Source: Wujia chipingensis | GTDB taxonomy: Bacteria; Bacillota; Clostridia; Lachnospirales; Lachnospiraceae | NCBI RefSeq assembly: GCF_014337155.1 | Contig: NZ_CP060632.1 | Location: 1,495,001-1,559,000, forward strand | Length of the DNA stretch: 64,000 nt | Reading direction: 5' to 3' | In this document: positions 27,602-36,576 of the stretch, in pieces | How positions within the stretch are numbered: the first letter of the stretch is position 1 | Layout of the letters: every line of letters begins with the position of its first letter | The notes under the pieces: generated by a model | The model's database searches: none | Told to the model about the DNA's origin: nothing | The model's input: only the letters and a program-made list of their open reading frames with translations | Made by a program: the position numbers and the translations under genes

Positions 27602-28422
27602 ACCGCATACTTGCTCATCGTCACGACGGCAACCAGACATACCAGCATCAGCAGTAACTCGAATTTGACCCGGATAAATAACTGGTCGAGCTTCGCCTGC
27701 GCCTGATAGATCTCCATAGCGTTATCGTTCGAGAAGGACAGATTCCCGGCAAGTGTCAGTACCTTCTGGCTTTGATCCTGTCTGGCAATCCGGATGCGCA
27801 GATTCCCGGAGGCTTTAAGTGTAACCGGATCTCCAATCGCACAGATAAATGGTGTGTCCCCGCCGATATCCGCTTGTACGATCCGCGCGGTACGGCTGTC
27901 TCCTGCCTGTGATGCATCGTTGCCACTATCTGTCGGCTGGTTTGCATTCTGGCTTTGCTCCGTCGAAGAAGTATACGTCACAGTAAGCTCCTCTGTCTGA
28001 ATCGGCGCGATATCCTGTGACAGGCTCTGACAGATCTGCTTATACGCGGCATTGTTCGCATAATAGGTCATCGTTGAGCCTTCCTGTGTGATACCATAGA
28101 CCTCCTGTATATATGCCTCACTTAAGAGTTCTGCCTCGAAGGATGTCGTGTTCGCCTGATATGACACCGTGACGGAATCACTCACATCATAGCTTACATC
28201 TGTGACGCCCTCGATCTCGCGCACCCGCTGTACCTTGCTGTCTGTAAGCACCTGATCATTTCCAATCAGTTTGAATTCCTCTTTCGTCCGGGTGATCTGC
28301 GCATAGCGCAAGCCATCCCGGATCAGGAATCCACAGCAGACTCCGATTGCGATTACATATAAAATTATAATCTTCACTGCATCCTGCTGTCGGCGCAGGC
28401 GCAGAAACTCTCGTATCTTCAT
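27583..28422 (-). CDS. Membrane protein with MacB-like extracytoplasmic domain
   Basis: A 279-residue protein with one membrane segment near residues 17-35, a large extracytoplasmic region and a second membrane segment near 251-270. The segment VQRVREIEGVTDVSYD resembles the periplasmic core domain of MacB/FtsX-type ABC permeases, but the FtsX membrane domain is missing. A Ser/Thr/Asn-rich stretch lies near 155-175. No exact family is recognised. It is the last gene of the operon, 39 nt after the CARDB-like surface protein, and probably works with the ABC subunits encoded upstream. Confidence 0.7.
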   Translation of the reverse strand: MKIREFLRLRRQQDAVKIIILYVIAIGVCCGFLIRDGLRYAQITRTKEEFKLIGNDQVLTDSKVQRVREIEGVTDVSYDVSDSVTVSYQANTTSFEAELLSEAYIQEVYGITQEGSTMTYYANNAAYKQICQSLSQDIAPIQTEELTVTYTSSTEQSQNANQPTDSGNDASQAGDSRTARIVQADIGGDTPFICAIGDPVTLKASGNLRIRIARQDQSQKVLTLAGNLSFSNDNAMEIYQAQAKLDQLFIRVKFELLLMLVCLVAVVTMSKYAVRPLEK

Positions 28423-28461
28423 AATCTGTCTAATTGCTCCACACTGATTTCTCCGGAAAAT

Positions 28462-29985
28462 TTATTCCGTATCTTCCTCATCCTGCTTCTTAAGGTGTAT
28501 CTTCCGTACAATGATCACACCTGCAGCAACCGCGATACAGCCAATCACAACCGCCATGATTACCCACCACTGGTTCGTATTGTCCGGTGTTGTCTCTTCC
28601 TTCTGGTCCGAAAATGGGGATTTGATCGTTGTGGTAAATGTCACTTCTTCCGTATATTCCTTGCCGCTTTCGTCCTCGTAATAATAAGTGACCGTGCCTT
28701 CGGTATTTCCATACAGCTTGCTTCCGGACAGTGAGCTGACAGATACCTGTGTGCTTCCGGTTGCCGCGGTTCCTGCCTCCATATCTCCGATGAAAATCGT
28801 TCCCTGTGGCTTTAATCCATCTGCCGCAATCTCAGCCCGTACATTATAGATCTTACTTCTGCCTAAGTTCATCGCCTGCACTTTGGCTTCCACAACATCC
28901 GCCACGACTACCTCACTTGGAAAGCTTAGATCGTCAAACTGCATCTCAGAGGACTGCTGTACCGTGATCTTCGCCTTGCCGGAAGTGGAATATGTATTTC
29001 CCTCACCGTCCGCATAGTCCATGGCGAGCTCTAAATCGTATTGTCCGGCAGCGGTCTTCGCGTTGATCCGGTAAGAAAATGTGATCGTTTTCTCCTCCTG
29101 TGGAGCAAGCTTCTCGATATAGACGCTGTCGGACTGGCTGAGCAGGGTAAAGCTTTCTGTATCAGCAGTCACTGCGATAGTCATGTTCTTCACTGTATTT
29201 TCTTTGCTTGTGTTGAGCAGGACGATATCTGCCTTTACTTCATCTCCCGGCTGAATCTCTGATTTTGAATATTTATAGGATTTTACCATAACCTTTGGTG
29301 CAAAAGTCGGAAGATCTTCAGCTACCGGCTCTACCACAGCTTCTGTCGTTGCGTCCGGATCGATGCCATCACTGATTGTCACATACGTGGTAAATTCCTG
29401 CTCCACCGCATTGCCCTTTGTATCCTTCGCTGTGACCTTCAGAATCACCGGATAAGAGCCATTTGTCCGCTTTCCCTTTAATTCTACGGTGAAATCTGCC
29501 ACGTAGGCGGAAACCTCTTTGGTGTTTGCATTTACCTTGACGGTCTGCAACCGGATATCCTTCTCGTAGTTTTTAAATACGAACGGTGCTGTCTGCGCAT
29601 CGCCCAGATCAAGCGCCGCCCGTAATGTGTTCCCCCGAAGTTCTCCTTCACTGAGTATCGGAAATACAATGCGGACCGAGCCGTTGGCATTGATCGGTAC
29701 ATAGCCCTGTGCATAAGGCTTCTCCATGCCATCGTACTGGTTCTCATTGTCAATGTTCAATGTCACTGTCTCGCTCTGTGTATCCTTGTCATCCTTTGTG
29801 TTTGTGTCTGCCTGTGTGGTTGCGGGCTCCTGTGTCGTCGGCTGGGTAGGATCTGCCTGCACTGCGGTATAGGATACCATCTGATCGGATGCTGCAAGAA
29901 CACTTCCTGCCGGAGATAATCCCATACACATCGTTGCCGCGATTGTCATCGCAAATATTTTCCTCGCTATATGCTTTCGTTTCAT
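28462..29985 (-). CDS. Surface protein with CARDB-like domains and C-terminal anchor
   Basis: A 507-residue secreted protein. It has a signal peptide (1-32), a Thr/Asp-rich spacer (to about 72), several beta-sandwich domains (about 75-455) with CARDB / COG1361-like strands such as YKYSKSEIQPGDEVKADIVL and SFPSEVVVADVVEAKVQAMN, a single membrane helix (about 471-493) and a short basic-acidic cytoplasmic tail (KIHLKKQDEEDTE). The bulk faces outward. The start codon overlaps the ATPase stop by 4 bp (ATGA), so the two are translationally coupled. Proteins of this type next to ABC genes are suspected to deliver or receive an exported substrate; nothing here names it. Confidence 0.75.
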   Translation of the reverse strand: MKRKHIARKIFAMTIAATMCMGLSPAGSVLAASDQMVSYTAVQADPTQPTTQEPATTQADTNTKDDKDTQSETVTLNIDNENQYDGMEKPYAQGYVPINANGSVRIVFPILSEGELRGNTLRAALDLGDAQTAPFVFKNYEKDIRLQTVKVNANTKEVSAYVADFTVELKGKRTNGSYPVILKVTAKDTKGNAVEQEFTTYVTISDGIDPDATTEAVVEPVAEDLPTFAPKVMVKSYKYSKSEIQPGDEVKADIVLLNTSKENTVKNMTIAVTADTESFTLLSQSDSVYIEKLAPQEEKTITFSYRINAKTAAGQYDLELAMDYADGEGNTYSTSGKAKITVQQSSEMQFDDLSFPSEVVVADVVEAKVQAMNLGRSKIYNVRAEIAADGLKPQGTIFIGDMEAGTAATGSTQVSVSSLSGSKLYGNTEGTVTYYYEDESGKEYTEEVTFTTTIKSPFSDQKEETTPDNTNQWWVIMAVVIGCIAVAAGVIIVRKIHLKKQDEEDTE

Positions 29986-30665
29986 TTCCAGTCCTCCATT
30001 TCATGTACATAATCACACAGCATCTCGATATCCTGTGCATTATGGCTTGCCAGCATGATTGCCTTGCCGCTTTCCTTCAGGGATAATAAGAGCTGCCGCA
30101 TCTCCGCGACTCCAGCTTTGTCAAGTCCGTTAAATGGCTCGTCCAAGATCAGCACGTCCGGATTCTCCATGATTGCCTGTGCGATGCCAAGCCTCTGCCG
30201 CATACCAAGCGAATATTTTGCAACCGGCTTTTTCATCTTAGGATTTAAGCCGACGTGCTGTAATGTCTCGATAATCTCATTTTTCCCGATTCTGCCTTTC
30301 AGATCTGCTAAGATCTTCAGGTTCTTATATCCGCTTATCCCCGGCAGGAATCCCGGTGTCTCGATAATCACGCCGAGCTTGTCCGGAAAATCACATTCCT
30401 TCCCGACACGGCTGCCTCCGACATGGATCTGCCCCTTGTCCGGATGCATAAACCCGCAGATGCATTTCATCAGCACGGTTTTTCCGCTTCCGTTATTTCC
30501 AACCACGCCGTAGATCTTCCCCGGTGGAATCTCCAGATTCACATCGACTAACACATGCTCTTTCCCGAAGGATTTGTAGACATGTTCCACGACGATTCCC
30601 TGTTTGCGTTCGTGCACTTTTTCATTGCTATTTTCTTGTCCGTTTTCATTTCTGGTTTCTTCCAT
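29982..30665 (-). CDS. ABC transporter ATP-binding protein
   Basis: A 227-residue ATPase. Walker A is GVVGNNGSGKTVL (about 53-65), signature YSLGMRQRLGIAQ, Walker B VLILDEPFNGLD, and the switch histidine is in LASHNAQD. The N-terminal 22 residues are a charged extension (Asn/Glu/Lys-rich) not usual in the family. The signature SLGMRQR is typical of ABC-2-type exporters such as bacteriocin or antibiotic-resistance systems. It lies between the two permease genes and the surface-protein gene of the same operon. Confidence 0.92.
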   Translation of the reverse strand: MEETRNENGQENSNEKVHERKQGIVVEHVYKSFGKEHVLVDVNLEIPPGKIYGVVGNNGSGKTVLMKCICGFMHPDKGQIHVGGSRVGKECDFPDKLGVIIETPGFLPGISGYKNLKILADLKGRIGKNEIIETLQHVGLNPKMKKPVAKYSLGMRQRLGIAQAIMENPDVLILDEPFNGLDKAGVAEMRQLLLSLKESGKAIMLASHNAQDIEMLCDYVHEMEDWK

Positions 30666-30750
30666 CTATCTAGGAACCTCATTTCCTTGTTATTCTATCC
30701 GTGAACCATATTCAACATGAGTGATATGTCATTTAATTTACATAATGTAA

Positions 30751-31647
30751 TTATCGTAACTGTGTTCCTGTAAACTGGAACGTATACCTGCGGATCCGGA
30801 GCAGACACAATATAAATATCAAAAGTGCCACCCCTGCAAAAAATACATACGATACCCATAGTTTCGGCAGATTATCATAGCCGAAGCTATGCATGTAATA
30901 CGTCGCATGGTTGAGCGGTGATATCCAGCCGAATATGATGTTTGCATACCGCGACTGCACCGCCGGGATATGCAGGATATCCGACAGTGTATCCGGTGTC
31001 AGCAGGAACCCGAATCCCGAATAGATGATACCTGCGATCATACCGCCGTTGTCCTTCACCATGTTGAAAAATAATATGATTCCTGCCATCACGATCGAAT
31101 ACCCAAGCATCAGTCCGAATATGTGGAACATCACCTGATACGGGAAATTCAACTCCATCACTTTCACGAACGACGGCACATTCAGCTCATAGCCGATGTT
31201 CGAATACCCAAGCACTGCTGCTGTATCGCTCCACATATTTGCTACAAATGCCTGACTGCTCGCCAAGATACAGGTAGAAAGCAGGATAAAGCAAAGGAAC
31301 AGAAACGTTGCGAGTATCAGATACAGGATCTGTCCAAGCACCCATACCTTCCGATCAATCCGCACCAGAAAAAGTGGGACATCATTTCCAAGGTTCGGCA
31401 TATCTGCAAATAACAAAAGCAAGAGTAACGAGATGATCAGCACCGACTGTGCATCGCCGAATGTCCAGATGAACGGCTCTGCCATCTGCAGGATCGTGTC
31501 ATGCTCCTTCGCGAATACAAGCACCTTGTCGGAAAGCAGGAAGCTTACGATAAATGCAAGGCAGAACGCCAGTATGATCTGCGGATTCTTCTTCCATCTT
31601 CTGAAATTTGCAAACGCGGTAAGCAGTATCTGTCTTAGTTTATACAC
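30751..31647 (-). CDS. ABC-2-like membrane subunit
   Basis: A 298-residue integral membrane protein with about six membrane segments (near 26-42, 68-82, 106-130, 170-195, 198-215 and 265-285). No motif beyond general ABC-2 permease character is recognised. The start overlaps the 3' end of the preceding permease gene by 8 bp and the ATPase gene follows after 85 bp, so it most likely forms the membrane channel with its neighbour. Confidence 0.7.
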   Translation of the reverse strand: MYKLRQILLTAFANFRRWKKNPQIILAFCLAFIVSFLLSDKVLVFAKEHDTILQMAEPFIWTFGDAQSVLIISLLLLLLFADMPNLGNDVPLFLVRIDRKVWVLGQILYLILATFLFLCFILLSTCILASSQAFVANMWSDTAAVLGYSNIGYELNVPSFVKVMELNFPYQVMFHIFGLMLGYSIVMAGIILFFNMVKDNGGMIAGIIYSGFGFLLTPDTLSDILHIPAVQSRYANIIFGWISPLNHATYYMHSFGYDNLPKLWVSYVFFAGVALLIFILCLLRIRRYTFQFTGTQLR

Positions 31648-32263
31648 GTTCGATGCACCTCCTTACCGTATTGTAATAGATCAAAAACAGCAGAGCTGAC
31701 AGACTGCTAAGCAGGATCACTATGCCCTGCTCATCGAAGATCCAAGTATGCTGAAACTGGATCCACTCGTATGGATACAGACAGTAGATGTCCTCGAAAT
31801 ACCGATCATGCAGGATCACCAATATGTAGTAGATGACAAAGCTTCCGCCATACGCGATATAACGGCTGTTCGAAATTGCCGCAAGTGTCGCGGAAAGCAG
31901 CGCCCACACCATCGCTGAGAAGAAAATAAGCAACGGATTTAATGCTGCGGCGTTCTTGGCAAAACGCAGGTATAACAGGCACGGAAGCATCTCAACCAAT
32001 CCGCCTGCAATCCCACATGCAAGGAACTTGCCACAGATATAGGACGTTCTTCCACACCTTGGCAGATATGCCTTGATATACCCGCTCTGATAATCGGCAA
32101 GCCATGCAGTTGCATATGGAAACGTGGATATGACAGGAACGGTCACCCGGAATAACTCCGAGTCACCGCCTACCTTCCACAAGATCAGAAGCTCTAACAC
32201 AAATCCTGCCAGAAATCCTTTTGAAATTATCGCTCGTTTCACGTCTGTCTCAAAACTGTTCAT
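31640..32263 (-). CDS. Second ABC-2-like membrane subunit
   Basis: A 207-residue integral membrane protein with about five to six membrane segments (first near 16-30, last near 180-198). It begins with ATG directly after the stop (TAA) of the 30-codon lipoprotein-tail remnant, so ribosomes finishing that frame could restart here. It overlaps the next permease gene by 8 bp. The family was not identified; the role is inferred from the ATPase in the same operon. Confidence 0.65.
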   Translation of the reverse strand: MNSFETDVKRAIISKGFLAGFVLELLILWKVGGDSELFRVTVPVISTFPYATAWLADYQSGYIKAYLPRCGRTSYICGKFLACGIAGGLVEMLPCLLYLRFAKNAAALNPLLIFFSAMVWALLSATLAAISNSRYIAYGGSFVIYYILVILHDRYFEDIYCLYPYEWIQFQHTWIFDEQGIVILLSSLSALLFLIYYNTVRRCIERV

Positions 32264-32356
32264 TTAATACCCCAGATCTTTATCAATGACGGTTCCATTG
32301 ATTGCATTGATTGATAAAAGAACAATATTCCTTTTGTCATTCATCATAAATCCCAT
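32264..32356 (-). pseudogene. Duplicated C-terminal tail of the upstream lipoprotein
   Basis: Thirty codons read MGFMMNDKRNIVLLSINAIN and continue GTVIDKDLGY, then TAA. This mirrors the end of the lipoprotein encoded just upstream (VIMSINAIDGSVIDRSLGY). It looks like what is left of a second, tandem copy after a deletion. It ends exactly at the ATG of the permease gene, so it could also serve as a short translated leader. Confidence 0.6.
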
Positions 32357-32368
32357 TTTTTTCGTTTT

Positions 32369-34000
32369 CTAATACCCAAGACTTCGGTCAATCACCGAAC
32401 CATCAATCGCATTGATGGACATAATAACTGCGTTTTGAACCTCATATCCATATTGGTCTGTTTTTGTTCCGATAAAATCCCAGACCGGAACCAAAAGTCC
32501 GGTATCAAAGCTGTCTTTCTCGCTGATTCTTGTATAGCGAAGCTTCACAGAATCAATATCAATCGTTACATTTCCGTCACTTGCCTCTTCCGAATTCACC
32601 GCATTCATTGTAATTGCCATCTGTTCAAAGATATCCTTGACCTCATCAAAGTTCTTCAATGTTGATTTTTCTACAACCGTATCGGTAACTTCCAGTGGAA
32701 CAAGATAATCAAATCCAACAATGCCATCGTCATCTACGAAGACTACTACATCTTCGGTCGACCATAATTTTTTGTTATAAGTATCTCCCTGCCATTCATC
32801 AACGATCTTGCTTCCACCGTCGTTGTTTACGAAAACACCATCGATACATCGCTGATACCGGAAAGCATAGACTGTTCGATATGGAGCTCCACCAAGGCTC
32901 TGACGCAGGGCTTCAATTTTGTTATACTCTGTCACTTCCGTGACAAGTCCACCGCTATAATATGTAAAATCATGCATCCCTAAAGACTGCAACAGATCTT
33001 CTGCCTTCTGTCTGGCATCCGCTTCGGAAATCGTTGTCACATCTTTCGTATTCTCGATGAAATCCTCTTTTGCCATACCGCTTTCTTCGCTGATTTTGTC
33101 AATCGGCATATCCTCATCTGCCGGCCATACCCAGTGTGCTTCCTCCATTGCAAACTTATATTCTTCCGGTACTGCATCTGAGTAATTTCCACCACTCATA
33201 ACAGAGGAACCAACATTAATATATCCAAGTTTTGAGCTTCGATATCGGATCAGATTTCCATAGTTCTCATTGTTCTGCAGATACAGTGACTGATATGAAC
33301 CATTGGAAGCATCGTTGATTCCGTAAAAGATACTGGCATTTGCACCATCAAATTCACTCTGCCATGAATAATATTCATTGGATGGATTGTTTGATACAAG
33401 CTCTGAAATACTGTGAATCTGATTATCCGATGGACTGCCGGTATAGTTGATTGCTTCTGGTGCAGTCTCATACTTTGCCTGACATTCATCAATGTTAGAC
33501 TGCCGCTCCTGTATCATAACCTCTTTATCATCATCCGAATATAAGTTATTGTTTTGAATTTCCGCAATGTCATCTTTTCCGGCCTGAATCTCGGACTCAT
33601 AATCCGCTTTTGTCAACTGACTCAAGCAGGTTCCGTCATACAATGTCTGCTCTCCAAATAAAGTAGTCCGTACCTGATCGAGAAACGCCTGATCAAACTG
33701 CATCTGCTGTACACGGAAGATTGACAACTGACTCGTATCCGGGATATCTACCTGTGCGTCCGCATGGACTGTCACATGCAGGCTGTCATCCTTGATATCA
33801 GTCTGATAGGTATCATAATCCTTGGCAACCTCCGCAACCTCGGTTGTTGACGACTGCGTATCCTGTGCCTGCTCGATCATATTATCCATGTCTTTATTCG
33901 ATACGATTTCTTTCTCCGGACTCTTCTGGCACCCCGCAAATAATGATGCGGTAAGTGTGGCTGCAACGAAGATACTTGCAATACGTTTATATTTTCTCAT
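32369..34000 (-). CDS. Lipoprotein of unknown function, possibly PepSY-like C-terminus
   Basis: A 543-residue lipoprotein: signal peptide with lipobox LFAGC (Cys23), then a soluble domain. The C-terminal part has LLVPVWDFIGTK and INAIDGSVIDRSLGY, which recall the late motif of PepSY-like and YycH/YycI-like sensor proteins. No catalytic motif was recognised. It lies 300 bp downstream of the histidine kinase gene with a terminator in between, and upstream of the ABC genes, so it may be the sensory or substrate-binding partner. That role is inferred from context. Confidence 0.75.
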   Translation of the reverse strand: MRKYKRIASIFVAATLTASLFAGCQKSPEKEIVSNKDMDNMIEQAQDTQSSTTEVAEVAKDYDTYQTDIKDDSLHVTVHADAQVDIPDTSQLSIFRVQQMQFDQAFLDQVRTTLFGEQTLYDGTCLSQLTKADYESEIQAGKDDIAEIQNNNLYSDDDKEVMIQERQSNIDECQAKYETAPEAINYTGSPSDNQIHSISELVSNNPSNEYYSWQSEFDGANASIFYGINDASNGSYQSLYLQNNENYGNLIRYRSSKLGYINVGSSVMSGGNYSDAVPEEYKFAMEEAHWVWPADEDMPIDKISEESGMAKEDFIENTKDVTTISEADARQKAEDLLQSLGMHDFTYYSGGLVTEVTEYNKIEALRQSLGGAPYRTVYAFRYQRCIDGVFVNNDGGSKIVDEWQGDTYNKKLWSTEDVVVFVDDDGIVGFDYLVPLEVTDTVVEKSTLKNFDEVKDIFEQMAITMNAVNSEEASDGNVTIDIDSVKLRYTRISEKDSFDTGLLVPVWDFIGTKTDQYGYEVQNAVIMSINAIDGSVIDRSLGY

Positions 34001-34170
34001 GGTTGTTATTCCTTTCTGCTCTTCTTACTATTAGTTTTAGTGAGTTTCAATGATATTTATCTGGCTTTTAAGCATGATAAATATGTTTCTCTGTATGTTG
34101 ATGTTATGTTAACACTTCATACCACATCGAGTATTCATCATTATTTAAACAAATTGTAAATTCATAAAAA

Positions 34171-34205
34171 ATGGCATATCCGGAGGAAACCTCCCAATAT
34201 GCCAT
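34171..34205 (-). terminator. Terminator after the second histidine kinase gene
   Basis: ATGGCATAT/ATATGCCAT arms (34171-34179 and 34197-34205), followed by TTTTTTATG on the minus strand. It lies 95 bp after the kinase stop and separates the two-component genes from the lipoprotein operon. The rest of the 34001-34299 gap is AT-rich upstream sequence with no clear promoter. Confidence 0.75.
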
Positions 34206-34299
34206 TTATTCAACCAATTACCAATATCATATATTAGAATTATGCTCATACATATCAACAAGTACGACATATCAAAATATTATCGCCATCTCACCCGAA

Positions 34300-35721
34300 C
34301 TAGCCTACCGGAAAATTCAAAATCATTGTCGTGCCTTTTCCTTCCTCACTCTCGATTGCCAATGTCACATCATGCCGTTTCAGGATTAATGCCGTAAGCG
34401 CCAGTCCCAGCCCGGCACCGCCGTTCTTCCGGCTGCGCGATTTGTCAATCATATAAAAAGGCTCCAGAATCTTCTTTTGCTCCTCTTCCGGAATTCCGCA
34501 TCCTGTATCCTGCACCAGAATCTGATGATCATTCGCAATCAACCGGATCGTATCTCCCTGCTTGCTTGCCTTATTTGCGTTATCCACGAGATTCACAAGC
34601 ACTTCGGTCATCAGATCTTCCTCCGCCAGGAAACACTCACCGTGTTCCTCATACTGAAGCGTGACACCTTTTGTCTCTAGTAGCTTCCGGCACAAACGCC
34701 CCGTCCGTTCAAAGAGCTGTCTGACCGGAATCTCATGCAATTCCAGCTTCTGCTCCGTATCAAGTTCCAACAGGCGCAGCATCTTCTTCGACAAACGTTC
34801 AAGCCGCTTGCATTCCTCGTCGATATAGCCAAGTGCCTCAGCTTCATCCGCCTCATCCAGCCGCACGGTAAGCAAGGTCTGCGCATACCCGGAGATTGCG
34901 GCAAGCGGAGTTTTCAGCTCATGTGTCAGATTCCCCATGAAAAGCGTCTTCTGCCGTTCCGATTCCTCCAATGACTTTGTACGTGTCTCGACAGCTTCCG
35001 CCATCTGGTTAAAAGTCGTACCAAGTGTCGCAATTTCATTTTTCCCTCTGACATTCACACGCTTGTCATAATTTCCCTTCGCAATATCCGCGGCTGTCGC
35101 GTTCAGTTCCTTGAGTGAACGAAGACTATGCCGGAGAATCAACGCGACAATGATACTCATTACAACCATAACACTAAATGTGATTACAATCATATACATC
35201 GTCAGATTTCGAAGTTTATCCTTTGCATAATCAATGCACGTCAGATGATAGATGCTTAATCTGTTTTTCGTCGTATATTTACAGATTAGATATTCGGAAT
35301 CCTGATAGTGTAGCGTTCCATAGGAAATCGTTTCATTCGCAATCGAATTATAATCGTTATTCTCAACATCATCCAGAGAAAGAACCGTATGATTATATAC
35401 AAAATACCCGTGCTCGGCATCATTGACCAAAGTTCCATCTATTTCCTGATAGCGGACACAGATTGTGTATTCATCCAATCTTGTCTTGAAGAAATACTGT
35501 AGTTGTATATCCATAACTTCATCCGAGTTACTTGTAAACTGACTTCGCTCAAACGTCTGATTATACGCATCCGCAAGAGAATACATCTCATTTAAGGCAT
35601 TTGAGGTCGCCTCACTCATTATATTTTTCCGCTCGACATTCCATACAAGCACATCTACGATGATTGTTGCAATTAAAACTGCCATACAGCAAAGCCATGT
35701 AATCCATGTTTGAAGTTTCAA
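34300..35721 (-). CDS. Sensor histidine kinase of the ABC/surface locus
   Basis: A 473-residue kinase with a membrane segment at about 8-27, an extracytoplasmic sensor region (about 30-168), a second membrane segment (about 173-196), a HAMP linker, the phospho-acceptor H267 in NLTHELKTPLAAISGYA, and ATPase boxes LVDNANKAS, GCGIP and GGAGLGLALT. The sensor domain has no recognised family. It follows the response regulator gene by one base and should phosphorylate that protein. Its signal is unknown; the lipoprotein and ABC genes downstream are the likely targets or partners. Confidence 0.9.
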   Translation of the reverse strand: MKLQTWITWLCCMAVLIATIIVDVLVWNVERKNIMSEATSNALNEMYSLADAYNQTFERSQFTSNSDEVMDIQLQYFFKTRLDEYTICVRYQEIDGTLVNDAEHGYFVYNHTVLSLDDVENNDYNSIANETISYGTLHYQDSEYLICKYTTKNRLSIYHLTCIDYAKDKLRNLTMYMIVITFSVMVVMSIIVALILRHSLRSLKELNATAADIAKGNYDKRVNVRGKNEIATLGTTFNQMAEAVETRTKSLEESERQKTLFMGNLTHELKTPLAAISGYAQTLLTVRLDEADEAEALGYIDEECKRLERLSKKMLRLLELDTEQKLELHEIPVRQLFERTGRLCRKLLETKGVTLQYEEHGECFLAEEDLMTEVLVNLVDNANKASKQGDTIRLIANDHQILVQDTGCGIPEEEQKKILEPFYMIDKSRSRKNGGAGLGLALTALILKRHDVTLAIESEEGKGTTMILNFPVG

Positions 35722-35722
35722 C

Positions 35723-36385
35723 TTACTCCTCCAATCTGTATCCGAGCTTTGATACAGTCTTAATATGATCTGCCAGATTCAGTTTCTTCCGAAGCTGTCC
35801 GATATGAACATCCACGGTACGTGTCTCGCCTATATATTCGACGCCCCAGACCATGCGAAGCAGATTCTCTCTGGATATCGCGCGGTTTTTGTTTCTGGCA
35901 AGCACAGCCAGTAGTTCGAATTCCATCGGTTTTAGTGATACTTCTTTGCCATCCTGCCGGACGGTATGCTGTTCGAAGTCAATCTCCAGATTCAGCACCG
36001 ATAATGTATGCTCTTCCGGCTTTGTACGGGCAAGCACCTTCTCAATCCGTACCAGAAGCTCCAGTACTTCGAATGGCTTTACAATATAATCTTCCGCACC
36101 GCCTTTTAAGCCCTGGATCTTCGACGCCAGATCATCCTTCGCTGTCAGGAAGATAACCGGAATTCCATACTCCTGCACGATTGGAAGCAATGTAAATCCA
36201 TCCATACCCGGAACCATCACATCTAACAACGCAAGGTCATATGCATGATCCTGTTCTAATCCCTTTGCCGCTTCTGCACCATCTTCATAGATTACCGCAT
36301 CGTAATTTGCCACACGAAGATTCATCGCGATCATCTTCGCAATTGCTGTCTCATCTTCTACAATTAAGATTCTTGTCTTCTGCAT
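35723..36385 (-). CDS. OmpR-family response regulator of the ABC/surface locus
   Basis: A 220-residue regulator with receiver domain (acidic residues E10/D11, phospho-acceptor D55 in LALLDVMVPG, lysine in VKPFE) and a winged-helix DNA-binding domain (GVEYIGETRTVDVHIGQLR). It is distinct from the phosphate-linked regulator at 2227-2907 and is paired with the kinase encoded next to it. Two TTTACA hexamers 11 bp apart lie upstream, a spacing typical for OmpR-family operators, so it may control itself. Confidence 0.92.
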   Translation of the reverse strand: MQKTRILIVEDETAIAKMIAMNLRVANYDAVIYEDGAEAAKGLEQDHAYDLALLDVMVPGMDGFTLLPIVQEYGIPVIFLTAKDDLASKIQGLKGGAEDYIVKPFEVLELLVRIEKVLARTKPEEHTLSVLNLEIDFEQHTVRQDGKEVSLKPMEFELLAVLARNKNRAISRENLLRMVWGVEYIGETRTVDVHIGQLRKKLNLADHIKTVSKLGYRLEE

Positions 36386-36483
36386 ATCTGTTCCCCTTAC
36401 TTATCCACAAAATAGGAATTTCGATTCCCAGATATTCTTATCTTAACACATCTATTCTCAGATTTCTCATCCAAATTATAGGA

Positions 36484-36500
36484 TTTACAAATCATTTACA
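36484..36500. promoter_or_regulatory. Tandem TTTACA repeat upstream of the second response regulator
   Basis: TTTACA at 36484-36489 and 36495-36500, 11 bp apart, on the plus strand. It lies beside a -10-like TATAAT on the minus strand that would drive the regulator gene. It could be bound by this regulator or by the phosphate regulator, as the hexamer equals a Pho box. Confidence 0.4.
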
Positions 36501-36505
36501 AAAAA

Positions 36506-36540
36506 ACTGCCTGCTCACACATACATGTGAACAGACAGTC
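36506..36540 (-). terminator. Terminator after tpiA
   Basis: An imperfect stem CTGTCTGTTCACAT/ATGTGTGAGCAGGCAG followed by TTTTTTT on the minus strand, 37 bp after the tpiA stop. Confidence 0.75.
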
Positions 36541-36576
36541 TGTTTATACATCAATACCAAAGTATATCAATACTTA

